Part shown: one piece after another, positions 27,190 to 37,969 of the stretch
Layout of the letters: each line of letters opens with the position of its first letter
Position numbering within the stretch: position 1 is the stretch's first letter
NCBI RefSeq assembly: GCF_003696305.1
Contig: NZ_RFFK01000006.1
Location: 248,001 to 312,000 of the forward strand
Reading direction: 5' to 3'
From: Pseudomonas sp. AOB-7
Lineage (GTDB): Bacteria; Pseudomonadota; Gammaproteobacteria; Pseudomonadales; Pseudomonadaceae
DNA length: 64,000 nucleotides
The notes under the pieces: model-generated
What the model saw: the letters and a program-made list of their open reading frames with translations, nothing else
Database searches by the model: none
Told to the model about the DNA's origin: nothing
Position numbers and translations under genes: made by a program

Positions 27190-29154
27190 TTAGACGCGAA
27201 AAACCTGCACCGCACTATGCAGCTGCCCGCCCAGGTGCAGCAGCTGCTCGCCCTGGTCGCGGCTGCGGCCGATGCGCTGCAGGTTGTCGCCGCCGAGCTG
27301 GTGGATGCGTTCGCCGTGCTCGCGGATTTCGCCGACCGCCTCGCTCTGCTGCGCGGTGGCGTCGGCGATGCGTTCGGCCATGCTGGCGATGGTGTGGATC
27401 GCCGCGACGATTTCGTCGAGCGCGCCGTCGGCCGCCTCGGCCTTGCCGGCGGTGGCCTCGGCGTGTTCGACCTGGGCGCGCATGGCGCTCACCGACTGGC
27501 GCGCGGCCTGCTGCAGGCGGCCGATCAGCTCCTGGATCTCGGCGGTGGCGCTGCCGGTGCGCTGCGACAGCGAACGCACCTCGTCGGCGACCACGGCGAA
27601 GCCACGGCCGGCTTCGCCGGCCCGCGCCGCCTCGATGGCGGCGTTGAGCGCGAGCAGATTGGTCTGCTCGGCGATGCCGCGGATCACCGTCAGCACGCTG
27701 CCGATGGTGGCGGTCTCCTCGGCCAGGCGCTCGATCGCCTGGGCGTTGTCCTGCACCTCGCCGACCAGCGCGTGCAGCCCTTCCAGGCTCTGGCCGATGA
27801 CCCGCTGGCCCTGCTCCAGGGCGCGGTCGGCGTCGCGGCTGGCGTCGGCGGTCTGGCTGGCGTCCTGCGCCACCTGGCCGATGGTGGCTTCCAGTTCGCT
27901 CAGCGCGTCGCGGATCAGCGCGGTGTCGCCGGCCTGGCGCTCGGCGCCGGCATGCAGGCCGCCGCTGAGCTCGGCCAGGGTGCGACTGGAGCCGGCGACC
28001 TGCTCGGCGTGGCCGCGGATGCTGGCGACCAGCTCGACCAGGTAGCGGCGCAGGTGATTGAGCGAGTCCTCGATATCGCGCAGCTCGCGGGTGCGCGCGC
28101 CGATGGCGATGGGCGTGGCGAAGTCGCCGCGGGCCCATGCCGACAGCGCCGGCACCAGCTGGCTGAGCACCCGGGTCAGGCGCCGCTGGATGCTGTCGAT
28201 GGTCAGCGCGATCAGCAGGATCAGGCCGATCATCAGGCCCTGGATCAGCCGCACGTCGCCCTGGATGCGCGCGTACTCGGCCTTGACCTGCGGCTCCAGG
28301 GCGGCCAGCGCCTGCTGCAGCTGGTCGATGCGCGCGCGGGTGGCGGCGGCCAGTTGCTGGCGCTGCTCGACCAGCTCGCGGGTGCGCTGCAGCTCGGCCG
28401 GGTAGCGGCGTACCAGGGCGGCGAAGTCGCGCTTGAGGGCGACGCCGCGATCTTCCGCCTGGCTGGCGCTGCTGTCGTCGGCCAGGCCGAGCAGGGCGGC
28501 GAAGCCGGCGCTGGCCGAGTCCGAAGCCTCCGCCACACCGAGCAGCGGCAGGCTGTCGAGGCGCCCGGCCTGCGCGCCGAGGGCCTTGAGTTCGCGTTCG
28601 ATATCGGCCAGCAGCTCGTTGCGGCCCTGGGCAACGAAGCGGCCGCGGGCATGGCCCAGGCGCGTCAGGTGCTGGCTGGCGTCGAACAGCGGGCGGCGGT
28701 AATCCTGCGCTGACGCCCCCGTGGCCGAGTCGGCGTACTGCGCCAGCTGCTCCAGCGCGCCGCCCATCTCCCGTTCGGCCTGCAGCAGCAGGCCCTGTGG
28801 GTCGCCGGCCAGTTTGCCGGCGGCAAGCAGCTCGCCTGCGCTGAAGGTGCGCAATTGCTCCAGGCTCGGCCGCAGCTCCTCGGCCAGCGGCGCCGGCAGC
28901 TCGTCGAGCGCCAGCTCCAGGCCGTCGATGGCCTGGCCCGCGGCGCTGTGGCGCAGGGCGTCGCCGCTGGCCAGGTAGGCCTGGATATTGCCGGCCACGT
29001 CCTGCTGGAACTGCTGGGACAGCGCCAGGTAGCGCTCCATCAGCTGGAACGGCTGTTGCAGTGCGCGTTGCGACCACCACAGGGTCGCCGCCAGGGCGAC
29101 GCAGACGGTGACCAGCAGCAGGGTGTTGAGATTGGTGAGCAGCTTGAGACGCAT
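27190..29154 (-). CDS. Methyl-accepting chemotaxis protein
   Basis: 654 residues. TM1 at about 8-28 ([17 protein letters not shown]), a large helical periplasmic sensor domain (about 30-300), TM2 ([21 protein letters not shown]), HAMP (about 325-375) and the MCP signalling domain with the conserved hairpin tip [24 protein letters not shown]. It would signal to CheA/CheW; the ligand is unknown. No C-terminal pentapeptide for CheR is seen. The stop codon directly touches the palindromic repeat at 27052-27189, which therefore forms its 3' untranslated end. Confidence 0.93.
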   Translation of the reverse strand: MRLKLLTNLNTLLLVTVCVALAATLWWSQRALQQPFQLMERYLALSQQFQQDVAGNIQAYLASGDALRHSAAGQAIDGLELALDELPAPLAEELRPSLEQLRTFSAGELLAAGKLAGDPQGLLLQAEREMGGALEQLAQYADSATGASAQDYRRPLFDASQHLTRLGHARGRFVAQGRNELLADIERELKALGAQAGRLDSLPLLGVAEASDSASAGFAALLGLADDSSASQAEDRGVALKRDFAALVRRYPAELQRTRELVEQRQQLAAATRARIDQLQQALAALEPQVKAEYARIQGDVRLIQGLMIGLILLIALTIDSIQRRLTRVLSQLVPALSAWARGDFATPIAIGARTRELRDIEDSLNHLRRYLVELVASIRGHAEQVAGSSRTLAELSGGLHAGAERQAGDTALIRDALSELEATIGQVAQDASQTADASRDADRALEQGQRVIGQSLEGLHALVGEVQDNAQAIERLAEETATIGSVLTVIRGIAEQTNLLALNAAIEAARAGEAGRGFAVVADEVRSLSQRTGSATAEIQELIGRLQQAARQSVSAMRAQVEHAEATAGKAEAADGALDEIVAAIHTIASMAERIADATAQQSEAVGEIREHGERIHQLGGDNLQRIGRSRDQGEQLLHLGGQLHSAVQVFRV

Positions 29155-29258
29155 GGCGGGCTCGATCGACGGCTGAACGATGCCCGCGAGCCTATTGCGG
29201 TTTGGTTACAGGCTGATGACGTTGTGCGTTGCGTCACGTTCCGGCGACCGGCGAGCCT

Positions 29259-30872
29259 TCACGCGCCGCGGTACAGCTCCACCCGGTTGCGGCCGCCGTG
29301 CTTGGCCCGGTACAGCGCCTCGTCGGCCTGCTTGGACAGGGCGTTGCCGTCCAGGCCCGGCTGCAGCATGGCGATGCCGCAGCTGAAGGTGCAGGAGAGG
29401 TCCTGCGGCTGCGCCGGGTAGTGGATCTCGGCGAAGCGCTGGCGGATTTCCTCGAGCACCCGCAGCGCCGATTGCTCGTCGGTATCGGGCAGCACCACGG
29501 CGAATTCCTCGCCGCCGTAGCGGCCGATATGGTCGGTCTTGCGCAGGCGCTGCTTGAGAAACAGCGCCAGGCTCTTGATCACCCGGTCGCCCATGGGGTG
29601 GCCGTAGCTGTCGTTGACCCTCTTGAAGTGGTCGATGTCGAGCATGGCGAAGGCCAGCGGCTGCTCGTCGCGGCGCGCACGGAAGCAGGCGTCTTCCAGC
29701 AGCTGCAGGGTGTGGGTGTGGTTGTACAGGCCGGTCAGGCTGTCGCGCACCATGCGCGCCTTGAGGTTGCGCGCGCGGGCGGCGCGGTTGCGCACGGTGG
29801 CGATCAGATGGCGCGGCTTGATCGGCTTGGTGAGGAAATCGTCGCCGCCCTCGCTCATGGCGTCGAGCTGCTTGTCCAGGTCGTCCTCGGCCGACAGGTA
29901 GATGATCGGCACGCTGACGTAGCGGTCGTTGTGGCGGATCACCTTGGCCAGCTCGATGCCGCTGCACTCGGGCATGTACATGTCGAGGATGATCAGGTCG
30001 GGCTGGAACTCGGCCAGCGCGTCCATCGCCTGGATCGGCTCGGTCAGGGTGTGGGTGAGGATGCCGGCGCTGTTGAGCACGCGCTCGGTGTGGGTGGCCT
30101 GGGCCTTGGAGTCGTCGACGATCAGCACCTTGTAGGGATCGTACTGGGCGACGTGGGTCAGCACCTCGATGCGTTCGAGCAGACTGGAGGCGTCCAGCGA
30201 GCCGGTGAAGAACTCCTGGCCGCCGGCGCGCACCGCGGCCAGGCGGGTCGGCGTGTCGGTGTCGCGGTGGCTGAAGAACAGCAGCGGAATCTTCTGCTCC
30301 AGGCCCTGCTGCAGCGAGTCGGCCAGCGCCAGGCCGGCACCGGCGAAGTCGACGTCCATGACGATGGCGGCCGGGTGGCGCTCGGCGATGGCGGCGCGAA
30401 ACGCCGCGGCGTCTGTCAGCGCCTGCGCGGCCAGGCCGAAGAACTCCAGCTGCTGGGCCAGGCGCTCGGCGCGGGCGGTGTCCTGCAGGGCCAGGTAGAC
30501 CGGCTTGCGCAGCGGCGGCAGGAAGGTCTGCTCGAACGCGTCGCCGTGGCGCAGGCCGGTGCGCGACAGGCGCTGCATGGCCAGGTTGAGCTGGCCGATC
30601 AGGCTGCTGTTGAGGCGTCCGCGGTTGTCCGCCACCGCCATCAGGCTGGCGGCGATGGCCTCGGCCAGCTGGGCATGCTCGGCCTGCTCGAAGCGCTCGG
30701 CGTAGCGCAGCAGGCGCAGGTTGGCCTCGCCCAGTTCGGCCATGCCGGCGTCGTTCCATTCGCTGCGCTGCAGGCGCTGCCAGACTTCCAGCACCTGACG
30801 CGCTTGGTGGATCACGCGCTGGGCGAAGTGATGCTTGAGGCGATCGCGACTGGGATCCGGGTGCTCGGTCAT
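29259..30872 (-). CDS. Diguanylate cyclase response regulator (REC-REC-GGDEF)
   Basis: 537 residues, no TM segment. An N-terminal helical region (about 1-125, possibly Hpt-like) precedes a degenerate receiver (about 125-240; PVYLALQDTARAERLAQQLEFFG), a canonical receiver (about 250-365; VLIVDDSKAQ, phospho-Asp in IILDMYMPECSGIE, Lys in LTKPIKP) and a C-terminal GGDEF domain with active GGEEF motif (about residue 453) and an upstream RKTD inhibitory I-site at the right five-residue spacing. It should make c-di-GMP when phosphorylated and be product-inhibited. The layout is PleD-like. No cognate kinase is adjacent. Confidence 0.9.
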   Translation of the reverse strand: MTEHPDPSRDRLKHHFAQRVIHQARQVLEVWQRLQRSEWNDAGMAELGEANLRLLRYAERFEQAEHAQLAEAIAASLMAVADNRGRLNSSLIGQLNLAMQRLSRTGLRHGDAFEQTFLPPLRKPVYLALQDTARAERLAQQLEFFGLAAQALTDAAAFRAAIAERHPAAIVMDVDFAGAGLALADSLQQGLEQKIPLLFFSHRDTDTPTRLAAVRAGGQEFFTGSLDASSLLERIEVLTHVAQYDPYKVLIVDDSKAQATHTERVLNSAGILTHTLTEPIQAMDALAEFQPDLIILDMYMPECSGIELAKVIRHNDRYVSVPIIYLSAEDDLDKQLDAMSEGGDDFLTKPIKPRHLIATVRNRAARARNLKARMVRDSLTGLYNHTHTLQLLEDACFRARRDEQPLAFAMLDIDHFKRVNDSYGHPMGDRVIKSLALFLKQRLRKTDHIGRYGGEEFAVVLPDTDEQSALRVLEEIRQRFAEIHYPAQPQDLSCTFSCGIAMLQPGLDGNALSKQADEALYRAKHGGRNRVELYRGA

Positions 30873-31138
30873 GGGCCGACTTCTTTAAATGACTGGGTCA
30901 GTGGTGGCTCGATGCTATCACTTGGCGGCGGCGCTGACAGTGCCGCCGATCAATTGGCGTCGTGTTTTCTGTCGAATAGGCGACATAAACCTAGCTTTTT
31001 CCCACTGACTTGCCACCGGCGGTAAGTTTGCCCGTGCGCCCTGCGCTTTGCGGCGAGCTTGCCTTATAGTGCGGGACACGCAACCCGTTGTTCGGGGCGC
31101 GGTCGAACATTCGAATTTGCTGAAGGAAGGACACTGCC

Positions 31139-32200
31139 ATGCTGGACTGGAAGAATCGCGCGGCGAGCTCGCCCGACGCCGCCGCCAAGGCCGCCACGTA
31201 CGCAGGCGAGCGCAGCGGCGCCAGCCTGATCGGTCGCGCGGTCGGCGGACTGCTCGGCCTCTACCTGCTGCTGGCCCTGGTGGTCGGCTGGTACTGGAGT
31301 CAGGAGCCGTCGGCCTTCCCGGTGCAGCAGCGGGCCCAGGCCGCGGCGGAGCAGGCCAAGCGCCAGCTGGTCGGCGGCTACACCACGGTGGAGACCCTCA
31401 AGCAGGTGGCCGGCACCCTGCTGGACAAGCCCGGCGGCTACCTGTCCAACGACCTGGCGCCGCCCGGCCTGTGGCTGGACAACATGCCGAGCTGGGAATA
31501 TGGCGTGCTGGTGCAGGTGCGTGACTTCTCCCGCGCCCTGCGCAAGGACTTCGCCCGCTCGCAGTCGCAATCCACCGAGGACCCGGACCTGGCCCAGGCC
31601 GAGCCGCGCTTTCACTTCGACAACAAGAGCTGGGCGCTGCCGGCCTCGGAGTCCGAGTACCGCGAAGGGATCAAGGCGCTGGATCGCTACCTGGCCCGCC
31701 TGGCCGATCCGAGCAAGCAGAACGCGCAGTTCTATACCCGCGCCGACAACCTCAACAACTGGCTGGGCGACGCCGGCACCCGCCTCGGCTCGCTGTCGCA
31801 GCGGCTGTCCGCCAGCGTCGGCCAGGTGCGCCTGAATACCGAGGTGCTGCCGAGCGAGCCGGACGCCACGGCGGTGGGCGAGGGCGGCATCTACGAGACG
31901 CCCTGGCTGCAGATCGACAACGTGTTCTACGAGGCGCGCGGCCAGGCCTGGGCACTGGCCCACCTGCTGCGCGCGGTCGAGGTGGATTTCGCCGACGTGC
32001 TGGCGAAGAAGAACGCCACGGTCAGCGTGCGGCAGATCATCCGCGAGCTGGAGGCGGCGCAGGAAACCCTGTGGAGCCCGATGATCCTCAACGGCAGCGG
32101 CTATGGCCTGCTGGCCAACCACTCGCTGGTGATGGCCAACTACATCTCACGGGCCAACGCGGCGATCATCGACCTGCGCCAGCTGCTGAGCCAGGGCTGA
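31139..32200 (+). CDS. DUF2333 family membrane-anchored protein
   Basis: 353 residues with one N-terminal TM helix (about 33-52; GGLLGLYLLLALVVGWYW) and a long helical periplasmic part. The sequence GGYTTVETLKQVAGTLLDKPGGYLSND and PSWEYGVLVQVRDFSRALRKDF are typical of DUF2333 proteins, widespread in gamma-proteobacteria and of unknown function. The start follows GAAGGAAGG. Its stop overlaps the ATG of the Nudix gene by one base, so the two are translationally coupled. Confidence 0.85.
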   Translation: MLDWKNRAASSPDAAAKAATYAGERSGASLIGRAVGGLLGLYLLLALVVGWYWSQEPSAFPVQQRAQAAAEQAKRQLVGGYTTVETLKQVAGTLLDKPGGYLSNDLAPPGLWLDNMPSWEYGVLVQVRDFSRALRKDFARSQSQSTEDPDLAQAEPRFHFDNKSWALPASESEYREGIKALDRYLARLADPSKQNAQFYTRADNLNNWLGDAGTRLGSLSQRLSASVGQVRLNTEVLPSEPDATAVGEGGIYETPWLQIDNVFYEARGQAWALAHLLRAVEVDFADVLAKKNATVSVRQIIRELEAAQETLWSPMILNGSGYGLLANHSLVMANYISRANAAIIDLRQLLSQG

Positions 32201-32739
32201 TGGCGGCGATCTCCGAGGCGGAAGCGGCGCATCGCGCCGCCTCCGACGCCGAGCGGGTGGCCTGGGTCGACGAACAGGACCGGCCGCTCGGCGGGGTGTC
32301 GCGCGCCGAGCTGCGCGAGCGCCGGTTGATCGGCCGCGGCACCTATATCCTGCTGTTCAACTCGGCCGGCCTGCTCTGCGTGCACCGGCGCACCCTGAGC
32401 AAGGCGCTGTATCCCGGCTACTGGGACGTGGCCGCCGGCGGCATGGTGCTGGAAGGCGAGGCATACGCCGAGTCGGCCGAGCGCGAACTGGCCGAGGAAT
32501 TGGGCATAGTCGGCGCCGAGCTGGTCGAGCATGCGCATTTTCTCTACGACACCCCGGAAAGCCGGCTGTGGTGCATGGCCTACTCGGCGGTATCCGACGC
32601 GCCGCTGGTGTTGCAGCCGGAAGAAGTGCTGGAGGCGCGCTTCATCAGCGTCGAGCAGGCGCTGGAGGAGACCCGCCGCTTGCCCTATTGCCCGGATTCG
32701 CTGGCGGCATTGCAGCGTTATCTGGTCGCCCGCCGGTAG
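32200..32739 (+). CDS. Nudix hydrolase
   Basis: 179 residues; the ATG at 32200 shares its A with the preceding TGA stop. A complete Nudix box GX5EX7REXXEEXG is present (GMVLEGEAYAESAERELAEELGI, about residues 81-103), after WVDEQDRPLGGVSRAELR as in the YfcD-like subgroup related to isopentenyl-diphosphate isomerase. It would hydrolyse a nucleotide or other X-linked diphosphate; the substrate is unknown. It appears to form a two-gene unit with DUF2333. Confidence 0.9.
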   Translation: MAAISEAEAAHRAASDAERVAWVDEQDRPLGGVSRAELRERRLIGRGTYILLFNSAGLLCVHRRTLSKALYPGYWDVAAGGMVLEGEAYAESAERELAEELGIVGAELVEHAHFLYDTPESRLWCMAYSAVSDAPLVLQPEEVLEARFISVEQALEETRRLPYCPDSLAALQRYLVARR

Positions 32740-32872
32740 ATACCGTCTTGGGGCTCACCTCGCGATAGCGAGTGCCCGCTCAAAGGCCGACCGGATTCCA
32801 TCACGCCGTGCGCGCCAATGAGCGAGCGGCGAACAGCCGGCGCCAGGCGCCCCTGTGTCCATGCCTGGCGCT

Positions 32873-34966
32873 TCAGTTCGGCAGGTTGGCCGCCTGGATC
32901 GCGGTCAGCGCGATGGTGTAGACGATGTCGTCGACCAGGGCGCCGCGCGACAGGTCGTTCACCGGCTTGCGCAGGCCCTGCAGCATGGGGCCGACGCTGA
33001 TGCAGTCGGCGCTGCGCTGCACCGCCTTGTAGGTGGTGTTGCCGGTGTTCAGGTCGGGGAACACGAACACCGTGGCACGCCCGGCCACCGGGCTGTTCGG
33101 TGCCTTCTGCCGGCCGACGCTGTCGATGGCGGCGGCGTCGTACTGCAAGGGCCCGTCGAGCAGCAGGTCGGGGCGCATCTCGCGCGCCAGGCGGGTGGCG
33201 GCGCGCACCTTCTCCACCTCCTCGCCGCTGCCGGAGTCGCCGGTGGAGTAGCTGAGCATGGCCACCCGCGGGGTGATGCCGAAGGCTTGCGCCGAGTCGG
33301 CGCTCTGCAGGGCGATCTCGGCCAGTTGTTCGGCGTTGGGGTCGGGGTTCACCGCGCAGTCGCCGTAGACCAGCACCTGATCCGGCAGCAGCATGAAGAA
33401 CACCGAGGACACCAGGTTGTAGCCCGGCGCGGTCTTGATCAGCTGCAGCGCCGGGCGGATGGTGTTGGCGGTGGTGTGGATGGCGCCGGAGACCAGGCCG
33501 TCCACCTCGTCCAGGGCCAGCATCATGGTGCCCAGCACCACCGTGTCCTCCAGTTGCGCCTCGGCCATCGGTGCGTTGAGGCCCTTGCCCTTGCGCAGCT
33601 CGACCATGGGTTCGACGTAGCGCCCGCGGATCAGGTCCGGGTCGAGAATCTCCAGGCCCGCCGGCAGCTCGATGCCCTGGGCGCGGGCGACGGCGTGGAC
33701 GGCGTCGGGCTTGGCCAGCAGCACGCAGCGGGCGATGCCGCGCGCCTGGCAGATCGCCGCCGCCTGCACGGTGCGCGGCTCGCTGCCCTCGGGCAGGACG
33801 ATGCGCTTGGCCGCGGCCTTGGCCCGCTGCACCAACTGGTAGCGGAACGCCGGCGGCGACAGGCGCAGCTCGCGCGGCGTGCCGCAGCGGGTGGCCAGCC
33901 AGTCGTGGTCGATATGCCCGGCGACGAAGTCGGCGACCTTCTCCGCGCGCTCGCGGTCGTCCACCGGGATTTCCTTGTTCAGGCGGTTGAGGTTGGTGGC
34001 GGTGTCGTAGGAGCCGGTGCCCACCGTCATCACCGGCAGGCCGCTGGCCAGGGCGCCGCGGCACAGCTCCATGATGCGCGGGTCGGGGGCGAAGTCGCTG
34101 CACAGCAGCAGGCCGGCCAGTGGCACGCCGTTCATCGCCGCCAGCGCGGCGGAGAGGATGATGTCGTCGCGGTCGCCCGGGGTCACCACCAGGGTGCCGG
34201 GCTTGAGCAGCTGCACGCTGTTGGCCACGGCGCGGGCGCAGAGCACGATCTTCAGCATGCGCCGCTGCTCGTACCCGCCGGCGTTGAGGATGCGCGCGCC
34301 GAGCAGTTCGGCGACGTCCTTGGTGCGCGGCGCGTTGAGTTCCTCCTGCCAGGGGATGCAGCCGAGCAGGCGGAAGTCGGCGGTCTTGAGCAGCGGCGAG
34401 AGTTCCTGCAGGCGTTCGGCGAAAGCCGCCACGCCCTGTTCGCTGCGTACCTTGTTGAGGATCACGCCGAGCACCTTGGGGTCCTTCGGCCCGCCGAACA
34501 GCTGGGCCTGGATCTCGATGCGGTCGGACAGCTCGGTGAGGCTCTCGTCCTCCGGCGCGCTGACCAGGATCACGTCGGCGTCCAGGCTCTTGGCCAGGTG
34601 GAAGTTGACCCGCGCGGCGTAGCTGGCGTGACGGGTCGGCACCATGCCCTCGACTATGACCACGTCCTTGTCCACTGCGGCCCGTTGGTAGAGGCTGATG
34701 ATCTCCTCGAGCAATTCGTCGAGCTGGCCGTCGCCGAGCATGCGTTCGACATGGCCGAGCGACAGCGGCTTGGGCGAGTTGAGGCCATGGGTGCGGGCGA
34801 TCAGCTCGCTGGAGCGCTCCGGGCCCTCGTCGCCGGCATGCGGCTGGGCGATCGGCTTGAAGAAGCCGACCTTGAGGCCGCTGCGTTCCAGGGCGCCGAC
34901 CAGGCCGAGGCTGATGGAGGTGAGGCCGACGCCGAAGCCGGTGGGGGCGATAAAGAAGGTATGCAT
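32873..34966 (-). CDS. pta: Phosphate acetyltransferase
   Basis: 697 residues, the usual length of the long gamma-proteobacterial Pta. The N-terminal P-loop-like/DRTGG regulatory part begins HTFFIAPTGFGVGLTSISLGLVGAL, and the C-terminal PTA_PTB catalytic domain includes ILDPDLIRGRYVEP and VFVFPDLNTGNTTYKAVQR. It interconverts acetyl-CoA and acetyl phosphate in the cytoplasm, partner of AckA encoded immediately upstream. Same-strand order DUF3565-ackA-pta suggests one operon. Confidence 0.96.
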   Translation of the reverse strand: MHTFFIAPTGFGVGLTSISLGLVGALERSGLKVGFFKPIAQPHAGDEGPERSSELIARTHGLNSPKPLSLGHVERMLGDGQLDELLEEIISLYQRAAVDKDVVIVEGMVPTRHASYAARVNFHLAKSLDADVILVSAPEDESLTELSDRIEIQAQLFGGPKDPKVLGVILNKVRSEQGVAAFAERLQELSPLLKTADFRLLGCIPWQEELNAPRTKDVAELLGARILNAGGYEQRRMLKIVLCARAVANSVQLLKPGTLVVTPGDRDDIILSAALAAMNGVPLAGLLLCSDFAPDPRIMELCRGALASGLPVMTVGTGSYDTATNLNRLNKEIPVDDRERAEKVADFVAGHIDHDWLATRCGTPRELRLSPPAFRYQLVQRAKAAAKRIVLPEGSEPRTVQAAAICQARGIARCVLLAKPDAVHAVARAQGIELPAGLEILDPDLIRGRYVEPMVELRKGKGLNAPMAEAQLEDTVVLGTMMLALDEVDGLVSGAIHTTANTIRPALQLIKTAPGYNLVSSVFFMLLPDQVLVYGDCAVNPDPNAEQLAEIALQSADSAQAFGITPRVAMLSYSTGDSGSGEEVEKVRAATRLAREMRPDLLLDGPLQYDAAAIDSVGRQKAPNSPVAGRATVFVFPDLNTGNTTYKAVQRSADCISVGPMLQGLRKPVNDLSRGALVDDIVYTIALTAIQAANLPN

Positions 34967-35021
34967 GGTCTCTCCAGATATGGGGGCGCTGAGCGCAGCG
35001 AAGCCCAGCGGCGATTCGGGC

Positions 35022-36209
<1,188 letters not shown>

Positions 36210-36506
36210 TTAGGCTTCCTTGAAATCATCGTTCGGCCGTCCCGTAGCGCACCAGCCGCAGGGAAAGGCGCTGCCTAAGCGGGCCTGGCGCTGTTCGGGG
36301 TCGAGCACCCAGGGGCGATTCTGCCAGGGCGGGCGGTGACGCAGGTGCTGAGTATGGCCGCAGGACAAGACTGCCACCCAGTCGCCGTGCTCGTCCTGAC
36401 GGAAGTCAAGCAGGCGCGGCGCCCCTGCCGCCGGCCGTTTGTCCGGGCTCGGGTCGCATTCGCCTGCGGCCTTGGTTAAACTCGCTCGTTCATCATTCTT
36501 CTGCAA
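36210..36506 (-). CDS. DUF3565 family small protein
   Basis: Up to 98 residues. The conserved part QDEHGDWVAVLSCGHTQHLRHRPPWQNRPW, ending in PCGWC, is the DUF3565 signature; its His/Cys residues suggest zinc binding, but no function is known. The start is uncertain: 36506 is a TTG only 12 bp from the divergent slyD ATG, while relatives begin close to the FRQDEHGDW segment, so the true protein may be about 65-70 residues. It sits directly before ackA. Confidence 0.7.
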   Translation of the reverse strand: MQKNDERASLTKAAGECDPSPDKRPAAGAPRLLDFRQDEHGDWVAVLSCGHTQHLRHRPPWQNRPWVLDPEQRQARLGSAFPCGWCATGRPNDDFKEA

Positions 36507-36518
36507 AAGGTCTCACCC

Positions 36519-37004
36519 ATGCTGATCGCCGCCAACAAGGCCGTCTCCATCGACTATACCCTGACCAACGATGCCGGTGAGGTGATCGACAGCTCGGCTG
36601 GCGGCGCGCCGCTGGTCTATCTGCATGGTGCGGGCAACATCATCGCCGGTCTGGAAAAGGCCCTGGTCGGCAAGCAGGTCGGCGACGAGCTGGACGTCTC
36701 GGTCGAGCCGGAAGAGGCCTACGGCGAATACAGCGCCGAACTGGTCGCCACCCTCAGCCGCGCCATGTTCGAAGGCGTCGACGAGCTGGAAGTGGGCATG
36801 CAGTTCCACGCCTCCGGCCCGGACGGCAGCATGCAGATCGTCACCATCCGCGATCTGGACGGCGACGACGTGACCGTCGACGGCAACCACCCGCTGGCCG
36901 GCCAGCGCCTGAACTTCAAGGTCAAGGTGGTCAATGTGCGCGACGCCAGCGCCGAGGAAGTGGCCCACGGCCATATCCACGGCGAAGGCGGTCACCACCA
37001 CTGA
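36519..37004 (+). CDS. slyD: FKBP-type peptidyl-prolyl isomerase SlyD
   Basis: 161 residues: FKBP domain split by the inserted-in-flap (IF) chaperone domain (about 70-120; EEAYGEYSAELVATLSR, VDELEVGMQFHASG) and a short His-rich tail HGHIHGEGGHHH that binds Ni/Zn. It speeds prolyl isomerisation and assists metal delivery. The tail is shorter than in E. coli SlyD, as usual in pseudomonads. An intrinsic terminator follows. Confidence 0.95.
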   Translation: MLIAANKAVSIDYTLTNDAGEVIDSSAGGAPLVYLHGAGNIIAGLEKALVGKQVGDELDVSVEPEEAYGEYSAELVATLSRAMFEGVDELEVGMQFHASGPDGSMQIVTIRDLDGDDVTVDGNHPLAGQRLNFKVKVVNVRDASAEEVAHGHIHGEGGHHH

Positions 37005-37085
37005 TCGGCAGGGCGTGCGGATCGTCCGAAACGACCTCCGGTCGTTCCATCATGGCGATCCGCTGCTAAGCTGAATCTTGCGAAG

Positions 37086-37109
37086 AAGGCGCCGATAGGC
37101 GCCTTTTTT
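37086..37109 (+). terminator. Intrinsic terminator after slyD
   Basis: Stem AAGGCGCC / GGCGCC with a GATA loop and a run of six T residues, about 80 bp downstream of the slyD stop. Confidence 0.85.
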
Positions 37110-37243
37110 GTCGCAGGCCAGCGTTGCCTGCCACCCGCGGGCCGTCGCCGGCGCGTCGAAAAACGCACCAGGCGTTTTGTGCGCGCAGGCCATCGCTGGT
37201 CGCCTTGTGGGCCGTCGCGCCGAATCTGTCGAGGAAGTCCATC

Positions 37244-37738
37244 ATGAGTGCTTTTCACGATCTCAACCTGCGTGCGCTGGATGGCCAGGACCTGCCGCTG
37301 GCGCCTTACAAGGGCCAGGTGGTGCTGGTGGTCAACGTCGCCTCCAAGTGCGGCCTGACTCCGCAGTACGCCGGGCTGGAAAAGCTCCATCAGCAGTACA
37401 AGGGCAAGGGCTTCACCGTGCTCGGCCTGCCGTGCAACCAGTTCGCCGGGCAGGAGCCGGGCAGCGAGGAGGCGATCCGCGAATTCTGCAGCCTCAACTA
37501 CGGGGTGACCTTTCCCCTGGGCAGCAAGCTGGAGGTCAACGGCCCCGGCCGCCACCCGCTGTATCGCCTGCTGGCCGGCGAAGGCGCGGAGTTTCCCGGC
37601 GACATCACCTGGAATTTCGAGAAGTTCCTGGTCGGCCAGGACGGCCGGGTGCTGGCGCGCTTTTCGCCGCGCACCGCGCCGGACGATCCGGCGCTGATGC
37701 AGGCCATCGAGAAGGCGCTCGGCCTGGCAGACCGCTGA
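37244..37738 (+). CDS. Glutathione/thiol peroxidase (GPx family)
   Basis: 164 residues from the ATG at 37244 (AGGAAG upstream). Active-site residues are present: Cys36 in NVASKCGLTPQ, Gln in CNQFAGQEPGS, and Trp/Asn in ITWNFEKFLV. Cys in place of selenocysteine and the lack of the dimer loop suggest a thioredoxin-dependent peroxidase that removes organic hydroperoxides. The stop codon (TGA) is itself part of the left boundary of the second palindromic repeat, so the last coding base pairs and the repeat end coincide. Confidence 0.92.
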   Translation: MSAFHDLNLRALDGQDLPLAPYKGQVVLVVNVASKCGLTPQYAGLEKLHQQYKGKGFTVLGLPCNQFAGQEPGSEEAIREFCSLNYGVTFPLGSKLEVNGPGRHPLYRLLAGEGAEFPGDITWNFEKFLVGQDGRVLARFSPRTAPDDPALMQAIEKALGLADR

Positions 37739-37868
37739 AAAACTACCTGCGTTGGCAATCCTGCGTTAAAAGCGGCCTCAAAATGCTCATTTACAGCACG
37801 TAAACTCCGCTTTTTCGGCCGCTTTTGCCTTGTCTTGCCTGCCTCGCCTACGTTTTTCAACGGCCCGC
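37732..37868 (-). repeat. MITE/REP-like palindromic dispersed repeat, copy 2
   Basis: Inverted relative to copy 1 (27052-27189). Perfect 10-bp internal stem AAAAGCGGCC (37768-37777) with GGCCGCTTTT (37817-37826), a nested TTTAC/GTAAA hairpin, and TGAAAAAC-type terminal inverted repeats. It starts over the gpx stop codon and ends about 100 bp before the nitroreductase gene. Compared with copy 1 the stem bases differ only in paired, compensatory fashion. Confidence 0.85.
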
Positions 37869-37969
37869 TGTAACGGCGAATCGGCCAATCCGCCGGCCGT
37901 TTCGACGGCCAGCCTTGTTCCCCGCTCCTCTCGGCGGCTTAATCGGGCGATCTGCCGAGGAGTCCGCCC

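Noticed and set aside
37160..37178. Inverted repeat AAAACGC-N5-GCGTTTT upstream of gpx
   Set aside because: It could be a weak hairpin, but there is no adjacent T-run beyond the stem and it does not match the dispersed element; too little to call a function.
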